Origin: Fimihabitans intestinipullorum
Lineage (GTDB): Bacteria; Bacillota_I; Bacilli_A; RF39; UBA660
Assembly: GCA_018714965.1 (NCBI GenBank)
Contig: DVML01000017.1
Coordinates: forward strand, 1-57,983
DNA length: 57,983 nucleotides
Reading direction: 5' to 3'
A program made the translations under genes and the position numbers. The first letter of the stretch is position 1, and every line of letters begins with the position of its first letter. The notes below the pieces were generated by a model. The model worked only from the letters and a program-made list of their open reading frames with translations, was not told the origin of the DNA and did no database searches. Below, piece by piece: positions 1 through 7,801 of this stretch.

Positions 1-210
1 GAATATGGTCATACAATTCAATCCCTTATTTTTGGACCATTATATTTAATAGTAATGGGGATTCCATCAACACTATGGGGATTTTTGCCATATTTTCAAA
101 ATAAAAGAAACAACGGAGTATCTTACTTTAGCTTTTTTACAGAAAAGCTTGCTAATTATTTAGGTGAAAAAGTTACAAAAGAAAAATCAATGGAAAATGC
201 TATTATATAA
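1..210 (+). CDS. C-terminal end of a hypothetical membrane-associated protein (cut by window start)
   Basis: The frame is open from base 1 and ends with TAA at 208-210, giving 69 residues. It starts with an EYGHTIQS stretch followed by GPLYLIVMGIPS, a hydrophobic segment that could cross the membrane, then a charged tail. I remember this EYGH..QS...GPLY...GIPS pattern from small hypothetical membrane proteins of Bacteroidota and Bacillota, but I cannot name a function. A terminator follows directly, so this is the last gene of its unit. The upstream part lies outside the window. Confidence 0.6.
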   Translation, partial: EYGHTIQSLIFGPLYLIVMGIPSTLWGFLPYFQNKRNNGVSYFSFFTEKLANYLGEKVTKEKSMENAII

Positions 211-222
211 ATTATAATTTAT

Positions 223-256
223 AAAGCGGATCAAGATTGTATAAGATCTGCTTTTT
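223..256 (+). terminator. Rho-independent terminator
   Basis: A 10-bp stem (AAAGCGGATC with GATCTGCTTT, one G-U pair) has a 12-base loop and runs into a T tract. It ends the partial upstream gene. A TATAAT box at 263-268 follows within ten bases and probably starts the next transcript. Confidence 0.75.
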
Positions 257-375
257 CCATAGTATAATATTTATTATAAATAGTCGGTAGATAGAAATTG
301 ATCCGTACCCTTGAAATATTTCCTGTAATAAAAAAATTTAACATTATAAAATATTGTTGTGAAAGGAGAGAAAAG

Positions 376-1086
376 ATGAATCAAGAAAAAATCGGTAAAT
401 TTATTGCACAGTGCAGAAAAGAGAAAAATATGACACAACGAGAATTATCAGAAACATTAGGTGTATCAGATCGTACTGTTGGAAATTGGGAGAATGGAAG
501 AAATATGCCTGATTTGTCGCTATTTAAACCTTTATGTAATGAGCTTGATATTTCCGTAAATGACTTGATGAGTGGGGAAAAAGTTCAAGAAAAAGAATAT
601 CAAGAGAAACTAGAAGAAAATATAATCAACACAATAGACTACACTAATAAAAAAATAGAGAATAAAAATAACTTTATTGGTTTGATACTCATGGTATTTG
701 GAGCTTTCATTTCAATTACTGCGATTGGAATCTTTCCTAGTGAAAGTAGTTGGGGATCTATCTATTCAGTTTTTGGTGCAATCATTTCTTTGATGGGTGT
801 TAGTAAATTTACAAAACGTTTCACATACCCGAAAAGATTAATGTGTAATTTTAGTTATTTTTTAATATTTGTAGTGGTATTGATGGCAGTAGATTATATT
901 GGTGTTGTTCGTATTCATCAAGCGCCAAGATTTTCATTAGTAAAAGTTTCAGGAGAACATGTCATGTATTATGATACACCATTTTACGATGTGATAAGAT
1001 GTAATGTAAACAAAGATAATGAAACATTTAAAGTGATGAAAAATCAAAAATATGATAGAGATAACATAGATCATTTTTGTAAATGA
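376..1086 (+). CDS. XRE-family regulator with C-terminal membrane domain
   Basis: This is a 236-aa protein. Residues 1-60 form an XRE (Cro/C1) helix-turn-helix of the common Firmicute type (TQRELSETLGVSDRTVGNWENG). A charged linker follows, then about three hydrophobic segments (roughly residues 83-105, 110-127 and 145-165) and a polar C-terminal domain. The frame is open further upstream, but I chose ATG 376 because GAAAGGAGAG lies just before it and the HTH starts right there. The layout suggests a membrane-tethered one-component regulator whose outer domain senses something; the ligand is unknown. Two more proteins of this design lie at 3055 and 19944. It is a single-gene unit between two terminators. 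Confidence 0.8.
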   Translation: MNQEKIGKFIAQCRKEKNMTQRELSETLGVSDRTVGNWENGRNMPDLSLFKPLCNELDISVNDLMSGEKVQEKEYQEKLEENIINTIDYTNKKIENKNNFIGLILMVFGAFISITAIGIFPSESSWGSIYSVFGAIISLMGVSKFTKRFTYPKRLMCNFSYFLIFVVVLMAVDYIGVVRIHQAPRFSLVKVSGEHVMYYDTPFYDVIRCNVNKDNETFKVMKNQKYDRDNIDHFCK

Positions 1087-1103
1087 TAAATTACGATTTA
1101 TGG

Positions 1104-1136
1104 AGCAAATCGACGCTGTAGAAGATTTGCTTTTTT
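1104..1136 (+). terminator. Rho-independent terminator
   Basis: AGCAAATC pairs with GATTTGCT around a 12-base loop, followed by a T tract. It ends the XRE-membrane regulator transcript. Confidence 0.8.
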
Positions 1137-1138
1137 CA

Positions 1139-1147
1139 TGATATAAT
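1139..1147 (+). promoter_or_regulatory. Extended -10 promoter (TGATATAAT)
   Basis: TGA-TATAAT forms an extended -10 only a few bases after the terminator. The place where a -35 would lie is inside the terminator hairpin and does not look like TTGACA. It would drive the paralogous pair at 1188 and 1617. Confidence 0.55.
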
Positions 1148-1187
1148 GATCTTAATAAACACAGTAGTTTAAAAGGGAGAGAAAAAC

Positions 1188-1601
1188 ATGTTAGAGGAAC
1201 AATTAGAAGAGGTAATAAAAGAGTATAATTTAAAAGATAAAAATGCTATAACTTTTGGACATCCTAAAATGAAAATAAAATGGATTTTACCATTAGTAGG
1301 TATTAGTATATATTCATTTGATCAATTTCAACCATTTTTTATATACTTTGATGAGAATGGGATAACTTTCTTACCATTAGATTTGAATAACAAATATCAG
1401 GTAATGGGACAATCTTTTGTTGCTTGGAATGATCTAAACGGTTTTAAGTTTAAAAAAGGATTAATTTTGGAAGACGAAATACAGTTAAAATTAAATAACG
1501 GTATAATAGAAATGAAAATACCTAAAACTAAAGCAATGAATCAATGGGTAAAAGAAAATAACGAATATCTAATTGAACGCAATCATTTTTATAATAATTA
1601 A
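1188..1601 (+). CDS. Hypothetical protein, first of a tandem paralogue pair
   Basis: This 137-aa protein has no signal peptide and no clear membrane segment. Shared landmarks with the next protein are a GH.K.K.KW.LP stretch near residue 25-35, a Phe-Asp/Glu-Gln motif near residue 45, an F..W.D/E.....FK.K.G block around residues 82-95, an acidic IEMKI segment and a WVK.N..YL ending. The alternating strands and single C-terminal helix suggest a small PH-like or bacterial PH-domain fold, but this is a guess from pattern only. The start has a clear AGGGAGAG ribosome site. It is separated from its paralogue by about 15 bases with a second good ribosome site, so the two are co-transcribed. Function is not recognised. 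Confidence 0.7.
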   Translation: MLEEQLEEVIKEYNLKDKNAITFGHPKMKIKWILPLVGISIYSFDQFQPFFIYFDENGITFLPLDLNNKYQVMGQSFVAWNDLNGFKFKKGLILEDEIQLKLNNGIIEMKIPKTKAMNQWVKENNEYLIERNHFYNN

Positions 1602-1616
1602 TTATGGGAGGAAATA

Positions 1617-2027
1617 ATGTTAAGTTTAGAAAAAGTAAAAAGTGAATTAAAAAGATATAACTTTGACTATACTCATAATGTTTTGTGTGGACATACAAAA
1701 TCTAAAGTAAAATGGGTTTTACCTACAGGAATAGTAAATGTAATGGCTTTTGAACAAGCAACTTCATATTTATTTGGGTTTAGTACAAAAGGAATTAATT
1801 TGTTTCCTGTCAGGGGAGATTGGATGATTGATGATAATTTATTTATTTCATGGGAGGATATAACAAATTTTAAAATGAAAAATGGATTACTAGAAAATGA
1901 AATGCTAATTGTAACACAATCTATGAAAATAGAAATGAAAATCAATAAGATCATTGCTAATAATAGCTGGGTTAAAGATAATATAAATTATTTAAAAACT
2001 AAAAATTATTTTAATCCGATGCAATAG
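1617..2027 (+). CDS. Hypothetical protein, second of a tandem paralogue pair
   Basis: This 136-aa protein is alignable end to end with the preceding one: GHTKSKVKWVLP, a FEQ motif, FISWEDITNFKMKNGLLENEM, EMKI and SWVKDNINYLK all recur at matching places. The ribosome site GGGAGG lies just before ATG 1617. The pair must come from a local duplication that has diverged considerably, so the two copies may have different partners. A single-domain PH-like fold is possible. No catalytic motif is visible and no function can be given. Confidence 0.7.
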   Translation: MLSLEKVKSELKRYNFDYTHNVLCGHTKSKVKWVLPTGIVNVMAFEQATSYLFGFSTKGINLFPVRGDWMIDDNLFISWEDITNFKMKNGLLENEMLIVTQSMKIEMKINKIIANNSWVKDNINYLKTKNYFNPMQ

Positions 2028-2058
2028 ATAAATAGCAATATGAAGGTGTGATGTACAG

Positions 2059-2850
2059 GTGTTGAAAAATAATAAAAAACAAAATTTAATCGATTCAAAG
2101 TCAATAGAAGAAAAATTAAAGCAAGTGTCTATCAAAGAATATGAAAAAGTAAAAGAGGTTATTTTAATTTCTGATGAGAACAAAAACAAATTGGTAAGTG
2201 ATTTAGAAAATTATCCTCATGCTTTTGTTTTAGCTTGTGCGATGGATAGACAAATTAATGCTGATAGAGCTTGGTCTATACCCTATGAAATAAAACAGGC
2301 TTTAGGAGATTTTTCTATAGATACTTTGTATCATGTCACTTTAGATGAATATAAAAGAATATTTAATGAAAAAAAACTACATAGATTTAACGATGATATG
2401 GCAACAGTTTTTTATAAAACTGTCCAAAAAATAGTTGAAGAATATAACAGCGATGCTTCTAATATATGGGAAGGAAATCCTAGTAGTGCGACAGTAGTGT
2501 CACGATTTTTAGACTTTGATGGCATCGGAATTAAAATTGCCACCATGGCGACCAATATACTTGCTAGAAATTTTAAAATACCATTATCTGATTATTATTC
2601 TATAGATATATCTCCAGATATTCATGTGAAACGGCTATTTAAGCGAATGGGATTGATTAAGAAAAAAGATATGAACAATATAGATAAGATAATTTATAAG
2701 GCACGTTCTATCAATCCTGAATTTCCAGGTGTTATAGATTTAACTTGTTGGAAATTAGGAAGAACTATCTGTAGGCCCAAAGATCCAAGATGCAATCAAT
2801 GTATACTTAAGAATGTATGTCCTAAAGTAATTGATTTGGATGATATTTAA
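2059..2850 (+). CDS. Endonuclease III-like DNA glycosylase (HhH-GPD, 4Fe-4S)
   Basis: This 263-aa protein has a helix-hairpin-helix at residues 150-160 (FDGIGIKIA). Lys159 sits where endonuclease III carries its catalytic lysine. The PDIHVKR motif provides an Asp (187) at the usual catalytic aspartate place. The C-terminus has the exact Cys-x6-Cys-x2-Cys-x5-Cys iron-sulfur motif (C238, C245, C248, C254). It should act as a bifunctional glycosylase/AP lyase on damaged bases. It is about 50 residues longer at the N-terminus than typical Nth, and divergent, so the substrate may differ from oxidised pyrimidines. The start is GTG 2059, as the only nearby ATG (2051) is out of frame. Ogt and Tag are encoded 3 kb downstream. 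Confidence 0.8.
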   Translation: MLKNNKKQNLIDSKSIEEKLKQVSIKEYEKVKEVILISDENKNKLVSDLENYPHAFVLACAMDRQINADRAWSIPYEIKQALGDFSIDTLYHVTLDEYKRIFNEKKLHRFNDDMATVFYKTVQKIVEEYNSDASNIWEGNPSSATVVSRFLDFDGIGIKIATMATNILARNFKIPLSDYYSIDISPDIHVKRLFKRMGLIKKKDMNNIDKIIYKARSINPEFPGVIDLTCWKLGRTICRPKDPRCNQCILKNVCPKVIDLDDI

Positions 2851-2883
2851 TATTAAGATAATGAATTATGGAGTTGACGATAA

Positions 2884-2982
2884 ATGAATAAAGGAATATT
2901 GTTATCCAACATAGATAAAATTCATACTACCAAAATGGGTGTTGATAGAATTAAAAAAATTTCAACTGAAAATAAAGAATGA
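2884..2982 (+). pseudogene. Truncated N-terminus of a DUF3781-type protein
   Basis: A 32-codon reading frame starts at ATG 2884, preceded by ATGGAGTTG. Its residues (ILLSNIDKIHTTKMGVDRIKK) match what I know as the conserved start of DUF3781 proteins, which normally run to about 90 residues with a later W-C-K motif. Here a TGA appears right after the first helix and no continuation is visible in the other frames before the next promoter. It is best read as a decayed gene; a short functional peptide is less likely. Confidence 0.55.
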
Positions 2983-3054
2983 AAAAGATAGAGTAAACTA
3001 ACAGTCGAGTGCTCAAATCTATTTTTATAGTATAATAGTGTTGAGGTGAGAGAT

Positions 3055-4068
3055 ATGGATAATAATAAAATTGGAAAGTTTATTGCATCCCTTAGAAAAG
3101 AAAAAGGCTTAACACAACAAGAACTTGGCGCTAAATTATTTGTCACTGATAAAGCCGTAAGTAAATGGGAACGTGGGTTAAGTTTGCCAGATATTAGTCT
3201 TCTTGAAAAGTTAGCGACAGAATTAGGTACGGATATTTATAGTATTTTACAAATAGAACAGAAGAATCATGTCGATGTAGAAAAAATATTAAATGAAGAA
3301 AGACGAAAATTAAAAAAACAGGTCATAAAAAAGACGATCTTAATCATGCTACCTTTTTTCATAATTTTAAGTGTTGTCTTATTTAAACTGATTCCGTTTG
3401 GTTATGATGTCATTCCTATTAGATATACGCATAACGAGGATAAGTTAATTCATCTTGGAATACCTAAGTTTTCATGGCACATGGAGAGTTATGAAGACAG
3501 TTACTCATATAAAAGTTTTAGGGGACAAAACATTCTAAAAAGTGAGATGAAAAATTATTTGAACACGTTAGAACATATCGCTTGCAATGATACAACTTAT
3601 TATTACGATAGTGATGCAGATGTAACGGTTGTAAATTATTCTGTAACAGGAAACATATTTTATAATACAGCAAGTTACAATATTAAAAATGGCAATTATT
3701 GTGATCAGTTGCAAATTAAAGAATATAAAGAAAAATTAGGAATGTTGAATACAATACGGACTTTGAATGACGAAGAATCAGAATTGTCAATTTATTTTAT
3801 CCCTTCTCTAAAAAAGGAAGATGGATGTAACAAATGGCTAGCGTCTCTTAAGATTTATTATGGTGATGATGAAAGTACGGTGTTAGAAGTATCCAATGGA
3901 ACATTTGAGATAAAGGAAGATGAACTTGTCTATTATAGAACTGAGATTTCAGAACAAAAGAGCGGTTTAGAAATACCGAATGTTTCAACGTTTGTCATTA
4001 AAGATAAGAATCTAATACTCAAAGAAAATTATTTAGATGATTACGAAAAGGGAATCATCTTAAAATAG
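3055..4068 (+). CDS. XRE-family regulator with one membrane segment and a large outer domain
   Basis: This 337-aa protein has an XRE helix-turn-helix at residues 1-60 (TQQELGAKLFVTDKAVSKWERG), then a basic stretch, a single membrane segment near 95-113 and about 220 residues that would face outside. ATG 3055 is preferred over the in-frame GTG 3046 because GAGGTG lies at 3043-3048. A TATAAT at 3031-3036 leaves an almost leaderless transcript. Two genes for membrane proteins follow closely (4079, 5223) and probably form one operon, suggesting that the regulator and these proteins work on one surface signal. Ligand and target are unknown. The outer domain is not recognised. Confidence 0.8.
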   Translation: MDNNKIGKFIASLRKEKGLTQQELGAKLFVTDKAVSKWERGLSLPDISLLEKLATELGTDIYSILQIEQKNHVDVEKILNEERRKLKKQVIKKTILIMLPFFIILSVVLFKLIPFGYDVIPIRYTHNEDKLIHLGIPKFSWHMESYEDSYSYKSFRGQNILKSEMKNYLNTLEHIACNDTTYYYDSDADVTVVNYSVTGNIFYNTASYNIKNGNYCDQLQIKEYKEKLGMLNTIRTLNDEESELSIYFIPSLKKEDGCNKWLASLKIYYGDDESTVLEVSNGTFEIKEDELVYYRTEISEQKSGLEIPNVSTFVIKDKNLILKENYLDDYEKGIILK

Positions 4069-4078
4069 GTGATAGATT

Positions 4079-5206
4079 ATGAAAAGAAGATTGAATCAAA
4101 TCAAAGAAAATATACTTATATATGATTTCATTTTTATTGGCGTGAACCTAATTTTAAGTTTTATTTTGTACTTGATGAACATCAGATTCAGAACGTGGAT
4201 GATCATAGTAATCAGTTTTGTATCTGTAGTTGGGTTTGTTGTAGGGATACTTCAACAAATATATAAGTCGACGGAAAGTAAAAAAGTTATTATTACGATT
4301 TCTATATTAAGTTTTATATTCATGGCAACATTGATCTTTGTTTCGTTTCCTTTTATTAAGATAGGTTTGTTATTTAGTTATCGACCTGAACATACGGTAG
4401 TGTTAGACGGGAAAAAATATGTAGCAGTTGTGAGATCATTTCTTCATGTCGATGTAGATTATTATGACTACTATGGACCATTACTCATGGGGACGAAGGT
4501 AAGAGTGCACGGTGATTTTGGAGAAGGCGATTTTGATCCATTTGAACATCCAAACAGTGCGGATCAAGTAGAGTATACGTATTATGATAAGAACGGGAAA
4601 ATAAGAGCAAAAAGAATGGAAACTTTTATAAAAGATAAAGATGGAAAGATCATTGATCGTATAAAAAATGATATAAGTGGAGATGATAAATTTAACGAAA
4701 ATGAAAATTACATATTACCAGAGGACGGAGAAGTATTATACGAAAAGAAGTTTGATCAAACGATATTAAGATTTTCTAAAATAGATAATGTATCGGGGCA
4801 AAATATGTTGGTGCATGTAATTAAAAGTAAAGATGATGGAGAAAGTTTTTATGTCGTATCTGAAGATCCGATTCAAGTAAGCAATGAAGCAAAATTTGTC
4901 TTTCTTAGTAAGACGCTAGGATTTGCTATTTCGACAGGAAACATTGATTTAAATAATAATAACCAAGGACTGATGGTTACAAATGATGGTGGTAAGACAT
5001 TTACATCTGCCAATGTGGAATACGAAAATCCAGATGTCGATTATATCACGATAGAAAAAATACCTTATTATGAAAAAGATAGTTTAAAAATGAAGTGTTC
5101 TGTTTATCAATTGAATTCAAATAGAGATGGTTACGATGATAAAGAAATAACATTCATCAGTAATGACAATGGATTGCATTGGCAGTTAGAAGATGAAAAC
5201 TTATAA
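4079..5206 (+). CDS. Membrane protein with extracytoplasmic BNR-like (sialidase-type repeat) domain
   Basis: This 375-aa protein has three hydrophobic segments near residues 13-34, 39-58 and 70-93, followed by about 280 outer residues. The outer part contains Asp-box-like elements of beta-propeller proteins: SKDDGESFYV, TNDGGKTFTS and SNDNGLHWQL, spaced as in BNR repeats. No sialidase catalytic arginine triad can be picked out, so binding or structural use seems more likely than hydrolysis. The gene starts 10 bases after the XRE-membrane regulator and overlaps or abuts the next gene. Role unknown; surface sensing together with the regulator is an inference from order. Confidence 0.65.
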   Translation: MKRRLNQIKENILIYDFIFIGVNLILSFILYLMNIRFRTWMIIVISFVSVVGFVVGILQQIYKSTESKKVIITISILSFIFMATLIFVSFPFIKIGLLFSYRPEHTVVLDGKKYVAVVRSFLHVDVDYYDYYGPLLMGTKVRVHGDFGEGDFDPFEHPNSADQVEYTYYDKNGKIRAKRMETFIKDKDGKIIDRIKNDISGDDKFNENENYILPEDGEVLYEKKFDQTILRFSKIDNVSGQNMLVHVIKSKDDGESFYVVSEDPIQVSNEAKFVFLSKTLGFAISTGNIDLNNNNQGLMVTNDGGKTFTSANVEYENPDVDYITIEKIPYYEKDSLKMKCSVYQLNSNRDGYDDKEITFISNDNGLHWQLEDENL

Positions 5207-5222
5207 GAAGTGGTGGTGTGAT

Positions 5223-5612
5223 ATGAATGTTGATGATAACGATAAAATCGATAAGGAGAAAGTAAAGATGTATGCACTCACAACACTGTTTGTTATAGGT
5301 GTATTTGTGATACTAGTAATAGTAGGAATATTTTCTATGAGTGCTTGCTTTGTAGATATGGGAAAGCATAAGTATTATCTTTTAGAAGTGAATAAAGAAA
5401 ATAAAGAACAAATCATATCGCTATTAGAACAAGAAAATAAACCATATTGTGAATCGATCTATAAAATAGAGTATGAACAATTGTTTCCGAATGATAAGAG
5501 TGTGAAAGTATACTGTAAAAAAGAAGCGGATATAAAATTTAGTATTTCCGACAATGAAGAAAGTGAATTAGCAAATTATATTTTTGAAAATGGTGAAACG
5601 GTAAGAAGATAA
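5223..5612 (+). CDS. Small single-pass membrane protein of unknown function
   Basis: This 129-aa protein has a charged N-terminal segment, one strong membrane helix near residues 19-41 and an outer domain of about 85 residues rich in charged residues. An in-frame ATG at 5193 would overlap the previous gene; ATG 5223 is preferred because GGTGGTG lies seven bases upstream. It is probably the last gene of the operon that starts at 3055. The outer domain has two cysteines (CESIYKIEY and VYCKKEAD) that could form a disulfide. No family recognised. Confidence 0.65.
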   Translation: MNVDDNDKIDKEKVKMYALTTLFVIGVFVILVIVGIFSMSACFVDMGKHKYYLLEVNKENKEQIISLLEQENKPYCESIYKIEYEQLFPNDKSVKVYCKKEADIKFSISDNEESELANYIFENGETVRR

Positions 5613-5698
5613 ATTGTTAATAAAAAGGGCATAATTGCAAGCGACTGTTGATAGCATAGATGAACAGAAAGTAGTATACTAGTGCTGGAGGGAAGAAA

Positions 5699-6148
5699 AT
5701 GAACTTAGGAAATCATTTAGTACAAGCGAGAAAAAAAGCAGGTCTATCACAAGAAGCTGTTGCGGAAAAATTAGGAGTAAGTAGGCAGACAATTTCAAAG
5801 TGGGAAACAGACGAAACCGTGCCAGATATTTATCAATCTAAGAAATTAGCAAAATTATACCATCTTTCTTTGGATGAGTTGTTCGGGTTTGATGTCGATC
5901 TCAAAGAAATTGAGCATATTATAAAAAATACAGATGAAAAAAAAGAAGCTAAGGTGGATTGGACCAATGCTTGGAGTAAGAAGTATCCTGTGTTGGCAAC
6001 GTATCAGCAAGTAGTTAATATCGATGGATATGCGAGTGTGATACGCAAGATGTTAGAGCAACTGGAGATGGATTATGGATACAATGATTTAGATAGTATG
6101 TTAGTTTTAAAAGATATTTTATATCACGAATGGAAAGATCATAAATAA
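5699..6148 (+). CDS. XRE-family transcriptional regulator
   Basis: This 149-aa cytoplasmic regulator has an XRE helix-turn-helix at residues 5-60 (LSQEAVAEKLGVSRQTISKWETDETVPD) followed by an all-helical acidic C-terminal part with no membrane segment. The start has GGAGGG seven bases upstream. A TATACT box lies at 5674-5679 inside a 10-bp perfect palindrome (TAGTATACTA, 5672-5681), which may be an autoregulatory operator. The next gene (ogt) begins about 27 bases after the stop with its own ribosome site, so the regulator may be co-transcribed with ogt-tag. That link is by position only. Confidence 0.8.
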   Translation: MNLGNHLVQARKKAGLSQEAVAEKLGVSRQTISKWETDETVPDIYQSKKLAKLYHLSLDELFGFDVDLKEIEHIIKNTDEKKEAKVDWTNAWSKKYPVLATYQQVVNIDGYASVIRKMLEQLEMDYGYNDLDSMLVLKDILYHEWKDHK

Positions 6149-6175
6149 TGATTTGAAAAAGAAGAGGAGTACGCT

Positions 6176-6706
6176 ATGTATCAGAAAACTTATTGTTCGC
6201 CCTTAGGAATAATTTATATGACAAGTGATGGAACTTATTTAACTGGTCTATGGTTTCAGGGTTCGAGAGACGATTTAAAACACGTAGGAACTTTCGAAGA
6301 ACAGGAACTACCGATATTTGATGAAACCAAAAGATGGCTAGATATGTATTTCAGCGGGCAAAATCCAGATTTTATACCAAAGTATAAAGTAGCAAATTTA
6401 ACTCCGTTTCGAAAGCAAGTGATCGATATTATGAATACCATACCGTATGGTGAAGTAATTACTTATCAAGACATTGCAGAAGCGATAGCAAAAGAAAGAG
6501 GATTAAAGAAAATGTCTGCACAAGCTGTTGGGGGAGCAGTCGGTTGGAATCCAATTTGTATTATTATTCCATGCCATAGAGTTGTCGGAAAGAATGGTAG
6601 TTTAACTGGTTATGGTGGAGGAATACAAAATAAAGTGAAACTACTTGAGTTAGAGAAACAAGATATGAGTAAATTTACTATACCTAAGAAAGGAACGGCT
6701 TTATGA
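6176..6706 (+). CDS. ogt: Methylated-DNA--protein-cysteine S-methyltransferase
   Basis: This 176-aa protein belongs to the Ogt/MGMT suicide repair family, which takes alkyl groups from O6-alkylguanine in DNA onto its own cysteine. The active-site motif PCHRV is at residues 132-136 with Cys133 as acceptor. The helix-turn-helix lead-in TPFRKQVIDIMNTIPYGEVITY and the GYGGG loop after the active site are canonical. Length fits Ogt. The C-terminal tail is about ten residues longer than usual. The stop overlaps the ATG of tag by four bases (ATGA), so both repair enzymes are translationally coupled. Confidence 0.93.
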   Translation: MYQKTYCSPLGIIYMTSDGTYLTGLWFQGSRDDLKHVGTFEEQELPIFDETKRWLDMYFSGQNPDFIPKYKVANLTPFRKQVIDIMNTIPYGEVITYQDIAEAIAKERGLKKMSAQAVGGAVGWNPICIIIPCHRVVGKNGSLTGYGGGIQNKVKLLELEKQDMSKFTIPKKGTAL

Positions 6707-7248
6707 GACGATGTAAATGGTGTAATTTAAAAAATCCAAAGTATGTGACATATCACGATCTAGAATGGGGAAGATTAAATCTCGATGATAAGTACTTATT
6801 TGAAATGTTAATTTTAGAATCGTTTCAAGCAGGACTTTCATGGGAGTGTATTTTAAATAAGAGAGAGAACTTCCAAAAGGCATATGATCATTTTGATATA
6901 GATAAAGTCTGTGCGTACGATGAAGCCAAGATAAAAGAGTTAGAACAAGATCCAGGAATCGTCAGAAATAAAAGAAAGATCAAAGCGAGTGTTCAAAACG
7001 CGAAAGTATTTCGACAATTACAAATTGAATTTGGGACATTTGCAAATTATTTAGAGAAGTTTACAAAAGGAAATACACTCTACGAATGGGATAAAACAAC
7101 GAATGCGTTATCCGATGCATTGTCGAAGGATCTACAAAAAAGAGGAATGTCTTTTGTTGGAAGTACGATTATCTATTCATTTTTACAGGCAATTGGAATC
7201 ATCAATTCGCATGAGCCAGATTGTGAGTTATATGTATCGATAAGATAG
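6703..7248 (+). CDS. tag: DNA-3-methyladenine glycosylase I
   Basis: This 181-aa protein matches the TagI family, which excises 3-methyladenine from alkylated DNA. The zinc ligands are in place (Cys4, His18, and His170-x3-Cys174, as in E. coli Tag). The helix with ESFQAGLSWECIL carries the conserved Glu (39) and the base-pocket Trp. GIVRNKRKI is also typical. It overlaps ogt by four bases, giving a two-gene alkylation repair unit that handles both O6-guanine and N3-adenine lesions. A strong terminator covers its stop codon. Confidence 0.93.
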   Translation: MRRCKWCNLKNPKYVTYHDLEWGRLNLDDKYLFEMLILESFQAGLSWECILNKRENFQKAYDHFDIDKVCAYDEAKIKELEQDPGIVRNKRKIKASVQNAKVFRQLQIEFGTFANYLEKFTKGNTLYEWDKTTNALSDALSKDLQKRGMSFVGSTIIYSFLQAIGIINSHEPDCELYVSIR

Positions 7249-7273
7249 GTTTGTAGAAACAAACCTATTTTTA
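7245..7273 (+). terminator. Rho-independent terminator after ogt-tag
   Basis: ATAGGTTTGT pairs perfectly with ACAAACCTAT around a four-base loop, followed by TTTTTA. The stem begins inside the tag stop codon. Confidence 0.9.
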
Positions 7274-7303
7274 TGTAAAAAAATATTTTTTTAAATTTTT
7301 CTA

Positions 7304-7334
7304 TTGACTTAAAGGTTACTTTAACTTTTATAAT
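7304..7334 (+). promoter_or_regulatory. MerR-type promoter with 19-bp spacer and operator
   Basis: TTGACT at 7304-7309 and TATAAT at 7329-7334 are separated by 19 bp, the long spacing that MerR-family activators correct by twisting DNA. A perfect inverted repeat TTAAAG-GTTA-CTTTAA fills the -35 end and the spacer. It lies directly upstream of a merR-like gene and two flavodoxin genes, so it should be autoregulated. Confidence 0.8.
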
Positions 7335-7356
7335 AAAAATAGAAAGGAGATAAGTT

Positions 7357-7791
7357 ATGTCTTACAAAGTAGCAGAGGTTGCAAAAATGATGGGAGTTCT
7401 TCCTTCTACATTACGTTATTACGATCAAGAGGGATTACTTCCCAATATTAAAAGAGTGAATGGGATTAGGGTATTTGAAGATGAAGATTTTAAGTGGCTT
7501 AGAGTTTTGAATTGCTTAAAAAACACGAATATGCCAATTAAGAAAATTAAGCGATACGTAGATCTTGCCCAAGAGGGAGATGCGACACTAAAAGAAAGGC
7601 AACAGTTGATTCAGGAGCAAAAGCAAAACATTCTAGATCAAATCAAGCAATTTCAATATTATTTACAAGAGATTGAATATAAGGAATGGTATTATAAAGA
7701 GGCGATCAAAGCAGGATCTGAAAAAGCAATATATGATTTAATTCCAGATATTGCGACTTTTGAAATTGATAAAATACCAAACGAAGAATAG
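7357..7791 (+). CDS. MerR-family transcriptional regulator
   Basis: This 144-aa protein has the MerR N-terminal winged helix (KVAEVAKMMGVLPSTLRYYDQEGLLP) followed by FEDEDFKWLRVLNCLKNTNMPIKKIKRY and a long coiled-coil dimerisation helix. It lacks the cysteines of metal-sensing MerR proteins, so it fits the redox/aldehyde-responsive or ligand-free subgroup (AdhR-like). It is the first gene of an operon with two flavodoxins, behind a promoter with the MerR-type 19-bp spacer. The expected role is to activate the operon under an electrophile or redox stress; the actual signal is unknown. Confidence 0.88.
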   Translation: MSYKVAEVAKMMGVLPSTLRYYDQEGLLPNIKRVNGIRVFEDEDFKWLRVLNCLKNTNMPIKKIKRYVDLAQEGDATLKERQQLIQEQKQNILDQIKQFQYYLQEIEYKEWYYKEAIKAGSEKAIYDLIPDIATFEIDKIPNEE

Positions 7792-7801
7792 GAGAAATAA
7801 A

